Positions 7,898 to 17,064 are shown, counted from the stretch's first letter. The stretch: DNA of 64,000 bases from Rubellimicrobium mesophilum DSM 19309 (GCF_000600335.2 NZ_KK088626.1:60284-124283); one strand, 5' to 3'. Program-made: numbers and translations. Notes: a model not told the origin generated them from the letters alone.

Positions 7898-9153
7898 CCC
7901 GACTGACGACCGCCACGGCCCTTGCCTTGATCTGGGCCTCGGGCGCCCTGGCGCAGACCGAGCTCACCATGTGGTATCATGGGGCAGGCAACCAGGTCGA
8001 AAGCGAGATCATCAACCAGATCATCTCGGACTTCAACGCGAGCCAGTCCGACTGGCACGTCACCATCGAGAGCTTCCCGCAGGCGGCCTACAACGACGCC
8101 GTCGTCGCGGCGGCGCTGGCGGGCGACCTGCCGGACATCCTGGACGTGGACGGCCCGATCATGCCCAACTGGGCCTGGGCGGGCTACCTCCAGCCGCTGC
8201 CCATCGACCCGGCCAAGATCGAGAGCTTCCTGCCCGGCCCCAAGGGCACTTGGAACGATCAGCTCTACTCCGTCGGCCTTTGGGACGCGGCGGTCGCTCT
8301 GGTCACGCGCCAGTCCACGCTGGACGAGCTGGGCCTGAGGACGCCCACGCTCGAGGAGCCCTGGACCCTGGAGGAGTTCATGGGCGCCATGGAGGCGGCC
8401 AAGGCCTCGGGCAAGTACGACTACGCCATCGACCTCGGCATGTCCGACCAGGGCGAGTGGTATCCCTACGCCTTCCTGCCCTTCCTGTGGTCCTTCGGGG
8501 GGGACCTGGTCGACGTGCAGGCCGATCCGCAGACCGCCGAAGGCGTGCTGAACGGCGACGCCGGGCTCAAGTTCGGCGAGTGGTGGCAGGGGATGTTCGC
8601 CAACGGCTACGCCCCGGGGCCGTCGCAGGACCCGGCCGACCACGCCTCGGGCTTCCAAGAGGGAAAGTATGCCTTCTCGTGGAACGGCAACTGGCTCGCG
8701 CTGCCCTTCCTCGAGGCCTACGACGACGTGGTGTTCCTGCCCGCGCCCGACTTCGGGAACGGCAACTACATCGGCGGGGCCTCCTGGCAATTCGCGGTCT
8801 CGGGCACGACCGAGCATCCCGAGGGTGGCGCGGCCTTCATCGAGTTCGCGCTGCAGGACAAGTATCTCGCCCAGTTCTCGGACGGGATCGGGCTGATCCC
8901 GCCCACGACCACGGCGGCGGCGATGACGCAGAACTACAAGGAGAGCGGGCCGATGGCCGTCTTCTACGACCTCTCGGCCGACCAGGCGCGCCTGCGCCCC
9001 GTCACGCCGGGCTATCCGGTCGCGTCCAAGGTGTTCCTCAAGGCCATGATGGACATCGCCAACGGCGCCGACGTGGCGGACACGCTGGACTCGGCGGTGG
9101 ACGAGATCGACGCCGACATCCAGGCCAACAACGGCTACGCCCAAGCGCAGTGA
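7894..9153 (+). CDS. Carbohydrate ABC transporter substrate-binding protein
   Basis: A 419-residue extracellular solute-binding protein of family 1 (MalE/UgpB-like), which captures sugars in the periplasm for the following permeases. The N-terminus is a standard signal peptide with likely cleavage after GALA. Next comes ELTMWYHGAG, a usual start of the mature domain, then the NPxxIDxD-like stretch LPDILDVDGPIM. The later GGASWQFAVSGTTEHPEGG matches the conserved gating region. It overlaps the lacI stop by four bases and is followed by a 108-bp gap containing a strong stem-loop, typical for elevated binding-protein mRNA. The sugar is not identified. Confidence 0.93.
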   Translation: MTRLTTATALALIWASGALAQTELTMWYHGAGNQVESEIINQIISDFNASQSDWHVTIESFPQAAYNDAVVAAALAGDLPDILDVDGPIMPNWAWAGYLQPLPIDPAKIESFLPGPKGTWNDQLYSVGLWDAAVALVTRQSTLDELGLRTPTLEEPWTLEEFMGAMEAAKASGKYDYAIDLGMSDQGEWYPYAFLPFLWSFGGDLVDVQADPQTAEGVLNGDAGLKFGEWWQGMFANGYAPGPSQDPADHASGFQEGKYAFSWNGNWLALPFLEAYDDVVFLPAPDFGNGNYIGGASWQFAVSGTTEHPEGGAAFIEFALQDKYLAQFSDGIGLIPPTTTAAAMTQNYKESGPMAVFYDLSADQARLRPVTPGYPVASKVFLKAMMDIANGADVADTLDSAVDEIDADIQANNGYAQAQ

Positions 9154-9160
9154 CAAGGCT

Positions 9161-9198
9161 CCCGGGCCGGGCCTCCTCTCTCCCGGAACCGGCCCGGG
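9161..9198 (+). terminator. Intercistronic stem-loop after binding-protein gene
   Basis: The arms CCCGGGCCGG (9161-9170) and CCGGCCCGGG (9189-9198) are perfect 10-bp complements with an 18-base loop, starting eight bases after the stop codon. There is no U-tract. In sugar ABC operons such hairpins stabilise the upstream binding-protein message or attenuate transcription into the permease genes; that role is inferred. Confidence 0.55.
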
Positions 9199-9261
9199 GA
9201 TCCCGGGCCCTGGCGACAGGCCAGGGTCCACCTCGTCCGCCCCCAGCGACCGGAGCGTCCC

Positions 9262-10332
9262 ATGGCCTCGCGTCTTTCCTTCTCGAACCGGGCGGGCTGG
9301 CTCATGGCCCTGCCGGGGTTCGGCCTCATCGCCCTGTTCGTGATCCTGCCCTTCGTGTTGGCCTTCGTGCTGTCGTTCACGAACCAGCGCCTCGTCTCGC
9401 CCAATCCGACCGAATGGGTGGGCCTGTCCAACTACCAGTCGCTCCTCGGCCTGGGCGTCCTCCACCTCGAGCCCGAGCGCGACGAGGCCGGCCAGGTCGT
9501 CACCGACGAGAACGGCGCCCCCGAATACCCGCGCCTGCGGAGCTACACCCGGAACAACCCCGACTATCCCCATCTCCAGGGCAAGAGCGAGTGGTTCTCC
9601 TTCGACTGGGGAAACGGGCGGACCTACGTCCTCGCCAGCGACGTCGTCTTCATGAAGGCGATCGTCAACACGCTGATCTTCGTGGCGGTGGTGGCGCCGG
9701 TGCAGGCGGGGCTCGCCCTCGTGCTCGCGCTGCTCATCAACCAGAGGCTCCGGGGCATCAACATCTTCCGCACCGTCTACTTCATGCCCGTGGTGGTCTC
9801 GATCGTCGTGGTCTCGCTCCTGTGGCGGTTCATCTACGCCGAGGACGGGCTCCTCAACAACCTGCTCTCGGGCCTCACCTTCGGGGCCTTCGACGGGCCC
9901 GACTGGCTGGGAAACCCGCGCACCGCGCTCGGCGCCATCATCGGGATGTCGATCTGGCAGGCCGTGGGCTTCCACATGGTCATCTGGCTCTCGGGCCTCC
10001 AGACCATCTCGCCCACGCTCTACGAAGCCGGGGCCATCGAGGGCGCGTCCCGCTGGCAGACCTTCCGCTACATCACCTGGCCGGGCCTCCGGAACACCGC
10101 CGTCCTGATCCTGATCGTCATCACCATGCAGGCATTCGCGCTCTTCGCGCAGATCGACGTGATGACCAAGGGGGGCCCGCTCGACAGCACGCAGACCATC
10201 GTCTTCCAGGCGGTCCAGCGCGGCTACGGCAAGCAGGACATCTCGAGCGGCGCCACGATCTCCGTGTTCCTCTTCGTGCTCGTCCTGTCCATCAGCCTCC
10301 TGCAACGCTGGCTCACGAGGGAGCGTCGCTGA
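9262..10332 (+). CDS. Carbohydrate ABC transporter permease (MalF-type)
   Basis: A 356-residue inner-membrane permease of the binding-protein-dependent family. A first helix (LMALPGFGLIALFVIL) is followed by a long mainly periplasmic loop of about 90 residues (roughly residues 55-130), then the core of five further helices. The EAA loop that docks the ATPase reads EAGAIEGASRWQTFRYITW. It is larger than the usual 290-320 residues because of the loop, as in some alpha-glucoside-type MalF homologues. The next permease starts two bases after its stop, so the two subunits are coupled. Confidence 0.92.
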   Translation: MASRLSFSNRAGWLMALPGFGLIALFVILPFVLAFVLSFTNQRLVSPNPTEWVGLSNYQSLLGLGVLHLEPERDEAGQVVTDENGAPEYPRLRSYTRNNPDYPHLQGKSEWFSFDWGNGRTYVLASDVVFMKAIVNTLIFVAVVAPVQAGLALVLALLINQRLRGINIFRTVYFMPVVVSIVVVSLLWRFIYAEDGLLNNLLSGLTFGAFDGPDWLGNPRTALGAIIGMSIWQAVGFHMVIWLSGLQTISPTLYEAGAIEGASRWQTFRYITWPGLRNTAVLILIVITMQAFALFAQIDVMTKGGPLDSTQTIVFQAVQRGYGKQDISSGATISVFLFVLVLSISLLQRWLTRERR

Positions 10333-10333
10333 C

Positions 10334-11212
10334 ATGGCCGCCATCGATCCGTCCAACCGGGGCCTCCGGCTTTTCGCGCGCTACGCGGTGCTGACGCTGG
10401 TCGCGGTGATCTTCGCCTTCCCGCTGGTGTTCATGCTGGTCTCCAGCCTCAAGCCCGACGACCAGCTCCTGAGGGACACCGCCTCGCTCCGGGCCTTCCT
10501 CCCGGTGGGGGACCTCAGCCTCCGGAACTACTACGCCGCCTTCGACCGGGCGCCGGTGGGGACCTTCATCCTCAACTCGGTCTTCGTCACCGGCGTGACG
10601 GTGGCCCTGTCGCTCTTCGTCTGCTCGCTCGCGGGCTTCGCCTTCGTCTTCCTGCGCTGGACGGGGCGGGACCTGGTGCTCTCGGTCATTCTGGCCACGC
10701 TGATCGTCCCCTTCGAGACCATCGCCATCCCGCTGCTCCTCGTCGTCTCCAAGCTTCCCTGGATCGGCGCGGAGGGGCTCACCCTTGGTTGGCTCAACAC
10801 CTACCGCGTGCAGATCGTCCCCTTCATCGCGGACGGGCTCACGATCTTCCTCTTCGTGCAGTACTTCAAGGATCTGCCCGGCGACCTGATCGAGGCCGCC
10901 CGCGTCGAGGGCGCCTCCAACTGGCAGATCTACCGCCGGATCGTCATGCCGCTGTCGGGCCCGATCCTGGCCACCGCCGCCATCCTTAAGTTCCTCGTCA
11001 TGTACAACCAGTACCTCTGGCCGCTCATGGTGGTGCAGGAGGAGGGGCGGCGCCCGGTGATGGTCGGCCTCCAGTACTTCTTCCAACTCAACCGCGCCTG
11101 GGGCGAGATCATGGCCTATCTCAGCCTCATCACCGTCCCGGTGCTGGCCTTTTACCTCTACCTGCAACGCGCCTTCATCGCGTCGATCGCCTCGACCGGC
11201 GTGAAGGGCTGA
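10334..11212 (+). CDS. Carbohydrate ABC transporter permease (MalG-type)
   Basis: A 292-residue second permease, pairing with the MalF-like protein to form the membrane channel. Six hydrophobic segments are visible, starting with LTLVAVIFAFPLVFMLV and the family-typical SSLKPDDQL just after the first helix. The ATPase-docking EAA loop is EAARVEGASNWQIYRRIVMP. Length is normal. It starts immediately after the partner gene and is followed 15 bp later by the glycosidase gene, consistent with one transcript. Confidence 0.93.
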   Translation: MAAIDPSNRGLRLFARYAVLTLVAVIFAFPLVFMLVSSLKPDDQLLRDTASLRAFLPVGDLSLRNYYAAFDRAPVGTFILNSVFVTGVTVALSLFVCSLAGFAFVFLRWTGRDLVLSVILATLIVPFETIAIPLLLVVSKLPWIGAEGLTLGWLNTYRVQIVPFIADGLTIFLFVQYFKDLPGDLIEAARVEGASNWQIYRRIVMPLSGPILATAAILKFLVMYNQYLWPLMVVQEEGRRPVMVGLQYFFQLNRAWGEIMAYLSLITVPVLAFYLYLQRAFIASIASTGVKG

Positions 11213-11227
11213 CGGAGTTAACCTCGA

Positions 11228-12220
11228 ATGGTGATCGCAATCGACGGCAAGTGGCTCTGGGACTCGTGGTACATCCACGACGGCGAGCGTTGGCACGGCT
11301 ACTTCCTCCAGGCGGACCGCTCTCTGGGCGATCCCGACCTGCGCCACTTCAACGTGACGCAGGGCCACGCGACGAGCGCGGACCTGGTGACCTGGGACCA
11401 CGAGGGCACCACCTTCCGGCCCGCCGAGGGGCCTGCCTGGGACGACTACACGACGTGGACGGGCTCGGTGGTGCGGGGCGACGACGGGCTCTGGCACCTG
11501 TTCTACACCGGCACCTCACGCTCCGAGCGGGGGCTCTACCAGCGGATCGGCCACGCGACCTCGACCGACCTGCATCGCTGGGCCCGCGTGGGTGACGGTC
11601 TCGCGCTGGACCTGACCGGGCCGAACGCCGACCGCTACGAGACCGAGCACATGGTCGGCTTCTGGCACGACCGGGCGATGCGCGACCCCTGGGTGATGCG
11701 CGACCCCGAGGGACCGGGCTGGCTCATGTACTTCACCGCCCGCTCGCCCGGCGTCCCTGAGGCGAACGGCGGCGGCGCCATCGGCTTCGCCACCTCGCCC
11801 GACCTCATGACCTGGACCCTCCAGCCTCCCGTCTTCGTGGGCGCCTTCGGCCAGCTCGAGGTCCCGCAGGTCTTCGAGCGGGGCGGCCGCTGGTTCTGCC
11901 TCTTCTGCACGGCGGCGCAGCACTGGGGCGAGGCCGCCAAGCAGATGCTGGGCACGCCCAGGACCGGCACGCATTACCTGATCGGGGACGGCCCTCGGGG
12001 CACCTGGGGCGTCGCGCCGCTCCCCCTCCTCGACATGGACGACCCCTGCCGCCGCTACGCCGCGCGCATCGTCGAGACCGCCGAGGGGATGCGCATCCTC
12101 GGCTTCGCGGATGGCGGTAAGGAGAGCTTCGGCGGGTTCATCATGGACCCGGAGCCCGTGGAGCTGGGGCCCGACGGCCTGCTCCGCGTCGTCCCCCAAC
12201 CCCATCCCGCGGAGACGTGA
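11228..12220 (+). CDS. Glycoside hydrolase of the GH32/GH68/GH43 five-bladed beta-propeller type
   Basis: A 330-residue protein without a signal peptide, so it should act in the cytoplasm on the imported sugar. The beta-propeller signature is present: D12 in [10 protein letters not shown] as candidate nucleophile, R152-D153-P154 as the RDP transition-state motif, and E211 in LEVPQV as candidate acid. The repeated blade phrases [13 protein letters not shown] and [11 protein letters not shown] are typical. The RDP motif favours the fructosidase/levansucrase clan (GH-J), hence sucrose, fructo-oligosaccharide or related substrates, but GH43-like specificity cannot be excluded. The gene lies inside the importer operon, one base before the next start. 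Confidence 0.8.
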   Translation: MVIAIDGKWLWDSWYIHDGERWHGYFLQADRSLGDPDLRHFNVTQGHATSADLVTWDHEGTTFRPAEGPAWDDYTTWTGSVVRGDDGLWHLFYTGTSRSERGLYQRIGHATSTDLHRWARVGDGLALDLTGPNADRYETEHMVGFWHDRAMRDPWVMRDPEGPGWLMYFTARSPGVPEANGGGAIGFATSPDLMTWTLQPPVFVGAFGQLEVPQVFERGGRWFCLFCTAAQHWGEAAKQMLGTPRTGTHYLIGDGPRGTWGVAPLPLLDMDDPCRRYAARIVETAEGMRILGFADGGKESFGGFIMDPEPVELGPDGLLRVVPQPHPAET

Positions 12221-12221
12221 C

Positions 12222-13307
12222 ATGGCCGAGATCAGCCTCAGGCAGGTGCGCAAGAGCTACGGCCCCACCGAGATCATCAAGGGCGTGGACATCGACATCG
12301 CCGACGGCGAGTTCTGCGTCTTCGTCGGCCCTTCGGGCTGCGGCAAGTCCACGCTGCTGCGCATGATCGCGGGCCTGGAGGACATCACCTCGGGGGAGCT
12401 CCGGATCGGCGGCCGCGTGGTCAACGAGCTGCCGCCCAAGGAGCGGGGCGTGGCCATGGTGTTCCAGAGCTACGCCATCTTCCCGCACATGACCGTGCGC
12501 GAGAACGTCGCCTTCGGCCTGACCATCGCCGGCGCCTCGAAGGAGGAGAAGGCCGCCAAGGTCGCCGAGGCCGCACGCATCCTGCAGATGGAGCATCTCC
12601 TGGACCGCCGGCCCTCCCAGCTCTCGGGCGGGCAGCGGCAGCGGGTGGCCATCGGCCGGGCGATCGTGCGCGAGCCCTCCGTGTTCCTCTTCGACGAGCC
12701 GCTCTCGAACCTCGACGCCGCGCTGCGGATGGACATGCGGCTGGAGATCGGCAAGCTCCACCAGCAGCTCGGGGCGACGATGATCTACGTCACCCACGAC
12801 CAGGTCGAGGCGATGACGCTGGCCGACAAGATCGTGGTGCTGCGGGCGGGCGAGGTCATGCAGGTCGGCTCGCCCATGGAGCTGTACCACAACCCCGCCA
12901 ACGTCTTCGTCGCGGGCTTCATCGGCAGTCCGTCGATGAACTTCCTCGACGTCGAGGTGCGCGGCGTGCAGGGCGACCGCGTGGTGGTCTCCAACGCCGC
13001 GCTCGAGCCCGTGGAAGTGCGCCCCAAGGTGGGCAGCTACGCGCCCGGCACGCGGGCGCGGCTCGGCGTCCGGCCGCAGTACCTCACGCCTGTCGTCGGA
13101 GACGGCGCGGGCACTCCACCCAACGCCGGGCGCCTGCACGGCCGCGTTGCCCTCACCGAGCGCCTCGGGGCCGAGACCATCGTGGAATCGACCCTCGCGG
13201 ACCGGAGCCGAGTGATTGCCGCGCTGGCCCGCGACGCCGTCTACCCCGTCGGCGCCGAGGTCACCCTGGCCTTCCGCCCCGAGGAGGCTCACCTCTTCCC
13301 GGCCTAG
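12222..13307 (+). CDS. Carbohydrate ABC transporter ATP-binding protein (MsmK/UgpC/MalK-type)
   Basis: A 361-residue ATPase energising the sugar importer. Walker A is GPSGCGKST, the signature [14 protein letters not shown], Walker [13 protein letters not shown], and the switch His lies in [10 protein letters not shown]. The C-terminal third (from about residue 235) is the regulatory OB/TOBE domain (GSPSMNFLD onward). The ATG at 12222 starts one base after the glycosidase stop; a frame open from 12111 has no domain support upstream. It is the last gene of the operon that starts with lacI. Confidence 0.94.
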   Translation: MAEISLRQVRKSYGPTEIIKGVDIDIADGEFCVFVGPSGCGKSTLLRMIAGLEDITSGELRIGGRVVNELPPKERGVAMVFQSYAIFPHMTVRENVAFGLTIAGASKEEKAAKVAEAARILQMEHLLDRRPSQLSGGQRQRVAIGRAIVREPSVFLFDEPLSNLDAALRMDMRLEIGKLHQQLGATMIYVTHDQVEAMTLADKIVVLRAGEVMQVGSPMELYHNPANVFVAGFIGSPSMNFLDVEVRGVQGDRVVVSNAALEPVEVRPKVGSYAPGTRARLGVRPQYLTPVVGDGAGTPPNAGRLHGRVALTERLGAETIVESTLADRSRVIAALARDAVYPVGAEVTLAFRPEEAHLFPA

Positions 13308-13326
13308 GCCCCGGAGCCGGCCTCCG

Positions 13327-13346
13327 CCGTCCCGGCCGCCGGACGG
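13327..13346 (+). terminator. Possible weak terminator hairpin after sugar importer operon
   Basis: CCGTCC (13327-13332) and GGACGG (13341-13346) form a six-pair GC stem with an 8-base loop, 20 bp after the ATPase stop and before the convergent cutC gene. No T-run follows, so rho-independent termination is uncertain. The remaining convergent gap to 13507 shows no gene. Confidence 0.3.
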
Positions 13347-13507
13347 GCTGAGGGGAGGCCGAGATCCGGCCATCCGCAACGCCGGCCCAAGAGGCTCCTC
13401 GCGCCTGGGCGCTTCCATGGGAGCCGAGCGGCCAAGGACCAGCGCGCCCGCCTCGTTCGACAGGCGTAGGATCGTAAGGGCATGGCCCCTTCCTGCTCCG
13501 CCCCGGA

Positions 13508-14230
13508 TCAGGGACCTGCGAGGACCGTCCGGAACGCCGCCACGACAGCCGCATCGGTGCGCCGGCGGCTCGCCTCGGCAAATCCGAGGCGGATCGCTCC
13601 CGCCTCCGCTCCGGGATGGAGCGAGGCGCATGAGCTGTGCACTTCGTCGACGGGGACCGCGTCGAGCAGTGCGCGAACATTGCCCGGAGTGAGGCCCGAG
13701 CCCGCCATGACGGAGAGGCGGCCCCGCGCCGCCCGGTGGATCGTCCGCAGACCCTCGACGCCGTCGGGCGCCGTCCGTTGCCCACCCGAGCTGAGGACGC
13801 GCTCGAAACCGAGGTCGATGGCCGCCTCGGTCGCCCGGACGAAATCCGGGACCAGGTCGATGGCGCGGTGCAGCGTGCGTCTCAGGGACCCGGCGGCCTC
13901 CGACAGCCGGGCGAGCAGGTCCTCGTCCAGACGGCCGTCCCGGCGCGACGCGCCCAGGACGACCCCGGCGAGGCCGCAGCGCCGGACCTCGTCGATGTCG
14001 GCCAGCATGGCGTCGACGTCGGGGGGCGCGTAGACGAAGTCGCCGCCGCGCGGCCTCACGAGGACGTGGACCGGCACCGGAGCCTCGGCGGCCAGCCGCA
14101 TCAGGCCGGGGGATGGGGTGAGGCCACCCAGCTCCAGGGCGGAGCAGAGCTCGATGCGCTCGGCGCCGCCGACGATGGCGGCCTCGAGGCTCTCCGGATC
14201 CGAGACACAGACCTCCAGCAGCGGCCTCAT
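13508..14230 (-). CDS. cutC: CutC-family protein
   Basis: A 240-residue TIM-barrel protein of the CutC family. It starts LLEVCVSDPESLEAAIVGGAERIELC, then the conserved GLTPSPGLM, VLVRPRGGDFVY, HRAIDLVPD and RVLSSGG, and ends with the SGLTPGNV / EVHSS region. The family was named for copper homeostasis in E. coli, but its biochemical activity is not settled and copper binding has been questioned. Here the ATG overlaps the stop of a ROK kinase by four bases, which ties it to amino-sugar metabolism rather than to copper genes (inference). No signal peptide, so cytoplasmic. Confidence 0.9.
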   Translation of the reverse strand: MRPLLEVCVSDPESLEAAIVGGAERIELCSALELGGLTPSPGLMRLAAEAPVPVHVLVRPRGGDFVYAPPDVDAMLADIDEVRRCGLAGVVLGASRRDGRLDEDLLARLSEAAGSLRRTLHRAIDLVPDFVRATEAAIDLGFERVLSSGGQRTAPDGVEGLRTIHRAARGRLSVMAGSGLTPGNVRALLDAVPVDEVHSSCASLHPGAEAGAIRLGFAEASRRRTDAAVVAAFRTVLAGP

Positions 14231-15183
14231 TCCAGGCCTCCGGGCGAGAGGGCGAGGAGGGCAGCGCCGACGAGCCCGGCCTCGCCGGCGATGCGCCCTG
14301 GCACGACGACCGGGCGGTCGGCGCGGCGCAGGATGCGGCGGCGAACCTCGCCGTCGAGCCGGGCCACGAGCTCGGGCACCCGACCGAGGCCGCCTCCGAC
14401 GGGCACGATGTCCGCACCGACCACGTTGAGGACGAGCGCCAGCGGGCTCGCCAGGAGATTGACCTGCACCTCGATGGTGCGCTCGGCGGCGGCGTCGCCG
14501 GCGAGCCAGGCCGCGACGATGGCCGTGCTGGGGAGGGCCGCGCCGTGCAGGTGATGGTGCAGCCGCTCCATGCCGCGCGCGCCGCCGACCGTGTCGACGC
14601 AGCCGGAGAGCCCGCAGCCACAGGGGAAACGCGGAATCTCGACCGGCGGGTCGCCGACGCGCGTCGCGGCGACCGGGCCGTGGCCCCACTCGCCCGCGAA
14701 TCCTCCGGCGCCGCTGACGATCCGCCCGTCGATGACGAGGCCGCCACCGACTCCGGTGCCGAGGATGGCGCCGAAGACGATGCGGTGCCCTTGCCCGACC
14801 CCCAGGCCGGCCTCGGCCAGCGCGAAGCAGTCGGCATCGTTGGCGATGAGGACAGGGCGGCCAAGGCGCGCGGCGAGGTCGGCGGCCAGCGCCCGGCCGT
14901 CGATGCAGGGGATGTTGGCGCAGGTGATGACGCCGGTGGCCGGATCGACGACGCCGGTGGTCGAGATGGCGACGGGCCCTTCGGCCGGCGCCCGTCCCGC
15001 CAGCGTGGAGAGGGCGGCCACGAAGTCGTCGAAGTCATGGAGCGGCGTCGGCACATGGCCGAGCGGCGCGATGGCGGCCGGGTCGCGGGCGACGCCGCCC
15101 TTGATGGCCGAGCCGCCGATGTCGAAGCAGGTGATGGCCGGGCGCGAGCGGCCGGGCGGCGCGGCGTCGTTCATGGCTGGCAA
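14227..15183 (-). CDS. ROK-family sugar kinase (N-acetylglucosamine/glucose kinase type)
   Basis: A 318-residue cytoplasmic kinase of the ROK family, phosphorylating a hexose or N-acetylhexosamine at the 6-hydroxyl with ATP. An ATP-binding DIGGSAIKGGV is near residue 21, the catalytic Asp lies in IANDADCFAL, the substrate segment is GEWGHGP, and the zinc-binding cluster is PCGCGLSGCVDT, a ROK hallmark. The GEWGH/CGCG combination favours N-acetylglucosamine-type kinases over glucokinase, but this is not decisive. An alternative start at 15174 exists. It is transcribed away from a LacI regulator only 29 bp off. Confidence 0.88.
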   Translation of the reverse strand: MPAMNDAAPPGRSRPAITCFDIGGSAIKGGVARDPAAIAPLGHVPTPLHDFDDFVAALSTLAGRAPAEGPVAISTTGVVDPATGVITCANIPCIDGRALAADLAARLGRPVLIANDADCFALAEAGLGVGQGHRIVFGAILGTGVGGGLVIDGRIVSGAGGFAGEWGHGPVAATRVGDPPVEIPRFPCGCGLSGCVDTVGGARGMERLHHHLHGAALPSTAIVAAWLAGDAAAERTIEVQVNLLASPLALVLNVVGADIVPVGGGLGRVPELVARLDGEVRRRILRRADRPVVVPGRIAGEAGLVGAALLALSPGGLE

Positions 15184-15212
15184 GTCGCTCCGGAACAGGC
15201 GAGAGAGTCGGC

Positions 15213-16214
15213 ATGACCGAAGCCACGGGGCGCCTGCGGGTGCCGACCATCGACGATGTTGCGCGGCTGGCCGGCGTCTCGCGCGCCACGGCCTCGCGGG
15301 CGCTGTCCTCGGAGAAGCGTCCCGTCTCCGCCGCCAACCGCGAGCGGGTGCTGGCGGCGGCCGAGCAGCTCGGCTACCGCATCAACCCGCTGGCGCGCAG
15401 CCTCACCACCAAGACGGTGAACCTGGTGGCGGTGCTGGTGAACCACATCCACGACCTGTCGGACCTCGACCTCTTCGACCTGCTGCTGGCCGAGACGCAG
15501 GCCATCGGCAAGCAGGTCATCCTGATCCGCATCGGCTCGGGTGGCAAGGTCGAGGAGTTCCTGCGGCGCGGCGTGGCCTACCACGTCGATGCGGCTCTGG
15601 TGTTCTCGGACTTCGCGGATGCCGGGACGGCGCGGCGGATGTTCCACTCCGATCGCGTGCTGATGCTGAACGGCCACCACGACCGGCTTTCGCCCGCGGT
15701 CATCCCCGACGAGGCGCTGGGCATCGAGGCGGCCGTGGCGGACGCGGCGGGGAAGGGGGTGCGGACGGCCGCGCTGGTGACGGGGCGCACCTCCTCGCTG
15801 GTGGAGCAGGAGCGGATCGGCTTCTACCATCGTGCGCTCGCGCGGCGGGGGATCGGGCTGGGGCAGGTCATCCAGGGCGACTATTCCTATGAGAGCGGCC
15901 GGCAGGCCGGCGATCGGCTGGCCGGCGCCGGCGCGCCCGACGCGGTCTTCTGCACCTCGGACGCGGCGGCGATGGGCGTGCTGGACGCGCGGCGGACCGA
16001 TTTCCCCGAGGGGCGGCCGGCGCGCTTCCGGCTCTACGGCTTCGACAACATCTCGCTGCTGGACTTCAGCGCCTACCCGATCTCCTCGATCGGCTACGAC
16101 AAGACCGCCTATGTGCGCGAGATGATGCGTTTCCTCGCCGATCCGGACGGCTTCGCGCCCGATGGGGCGCCGGTCCTCGTGCCGACGCGCTTCGTCGCGC
16201 GCTCCACCGGGTAG
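15213..16214 (+). CDS. LacI-family transcriptional regulator
   Basis: A 333-residue repressor-type protein. The helix-turn-helix is TIDDVARLAGVSRATASRAL, the hinge LGYRINPLARSL, and the effector domain runs to the C-terminus with the usual CTSDAAAMGVLDA and YGFDNI. The ATG follows GGCGAGAGAG. It is divergent from the ROK-cutC pair and convergent with the amino-acid-type ABC operon. The perfect LacI-type operator TGAAACCGGTTTCA in front of that operon makes it the obvious candidate target (inference). The 29-bp divergent gap shows no clear operator of its own. Confidence 0.9.
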   Translation: MTEATGRLRVPTIDDVARLAGVSRATASRALSSEKRPVSAANRERVLAAAEQLGYRINPLARSLTTKTVNLVAVLVNHIHDLSDLDLFDLLLAETQAIGKQVILIRIGSGGKVEEFLRRGVAYHVDAALVFSDFADAGTARRMFHSDRVLMLNGHHDRLSPAVIPDEALGIEAAVADAAGKGVRTAALVTGRTSSLVEQERIGFYHRALARRGIGLGQVIQGDYSYESGRQAGDRLAGAGAPDAVFCTSDAAAMGVLDARRTDFPEGRPARFRLYGFDNISLLDFSAYPISSIGYDKTAYVREMMRFLADPDGFAPDGAPVLVPTRFVARSTG

Positions 16215-16218
16215 GGCT

Positions 16219-16239
16219 CCGGGCCGTCGGGCGGCCCGG
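16219..16239. terminator. Bidirectional hairpin between convergent genes
   Basis: CCGGGCCG (16219-16226) pairs perfectly with CGGCCCGG (16232-16239) around a TCGGG loop, in the 36-bp gap between the lacI stop and the converging binding-protein stop. No T-run is present, but position and stem strength fit a shared terminator. Confidence 0.5.
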
Positions 16240-16250
16240 GGCGCAGGGGC

Positions 16251-17042
16251 TCACCAGAGCGGATTCAGCTCGGGCGGGTTGGCGGTCTCGCCCCACCACT
16301 TCTTGTAGTTGGCCTCGTAGGCGCCCGACTGGATGTAATCCGAGACGAACATGTCGAGCCAGCGGACGAACTCCGGGTCGCCCTTGGCGACGGCGATGCT
16401 GATCGGATCGTTCGAGTAGAGCCCCGGCAGCGTCACCAGCGAGGGGTTCTGCGTGGCGAGGTAGTCGAGGAGCGAGGAATCCTCGATGGCCGCGTCGACC
16501 CGCCCCTGCTGGAGCTGGAGCACGCCGTCGGGCGCGAACTGGTCGACGTAGACCAGCTCGGCGTCCGGTACGGCCTCCTTGATGAAGGCCTCGCCGGTGG
16601 TGCCCCGGCCGACCACGACCGACTTGCCCGCGAGGTCCTCGAGGCTCTGGATGCCGGAGTCGGCCTGCACGATCACGCGGAGGCCGGCGCGGTTGTAGGG
16701 GATGGTGAAGTCCACGCTCTTGGCGCGCTCCAGCGTGGCCGAGGTGTTGGCGACCACGATGTCGAGCTGGCCCGAAACCAGCATGGAGATGCGCGCGTCG
16801 CCCGAGACATCGGTGAACTCGACCGGCACGCCCAGCTTCTCGGCGAGCCGGGTGGCCACGTCCACGTCGTAGCCAACGGGGTTGTTCTGCTCGTCGCGGA
16901 AGCCGATGGGCTCGCCGCCCAGCGACACGCCGATACGGACGACGCCGGCGTCGCGGATGTCCTGGAGCTTGTCGGCCAGGGCCGGGACCGCCGAGCTGGC
17001 GACGACCGCCAGGGCGGCCAGGGTGGACAGGATGCGCTTCAT
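16251..17042 (-). CDS. Amino-acid-type ABC transporter substrate-binding protein
   Basis: A 263-residue periplasmic binding protein of family 3 (polar amino acids). Its start MKRILSTLAALAV is a signal peptide ending near VPALA; the mature protein has VVRIGVSLGGEPIGF, GYDVDVATRLAEKLG and the FDVVVANTSAT-like stretch DIVVANTSATLERAKSVDF. ATG 17042 was chosen because the signal peptide begins there; an open frame further upstream lies inside the hydrolase gene. It is the last gene of a five-gene operon with two permeases, an ATPase and an Ntn hydrolase. The neighbours suggest that asparagine or a glycosylated asparagine is the ligand (inference). Confidence 0.9.
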   Translation of the reverse strand: MKRILSTLAALAVVASSAVPALADKLQDIRDAGVVRIGVSLGGEPIGFRDEQNNPVGYDVDVATRLAEKLGVPVEFTDVSGDARISMLVSGQLDIVVANTSATLERAKSVDFTIPYNRAGLRVIVQADSGIQSLEDLAGKSVVVGRGTTGEAFIKEAVPDAELVYVDQFAPDGVLQLQQGRVDAAIEDSSLLDYLATQNPSLVTLPGLYSNDPISIAVAKGDPEFVRWLDMFVSDYIQSGAYEANYKKWWGETANPPELNPLW

Positions 17043-17064
17043 TAGGAAACTCCTCTCTGTTGGC

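Noticed and set aside
7720..10356. An 878-codon minus-strand open frame
   Set aside because: Antisense to the sugar-binding protein and permease genes, which have clear family motifs.
12141..15056. A 971-codon minus-strand open frame
   Set aside because: It runs antisense to the sugar ABC ATPase and in the wrong frame through cutC and the ROK kinase; the composition is Arg/Pro/Ser-rich with no motifs, a common artefact at high GC.
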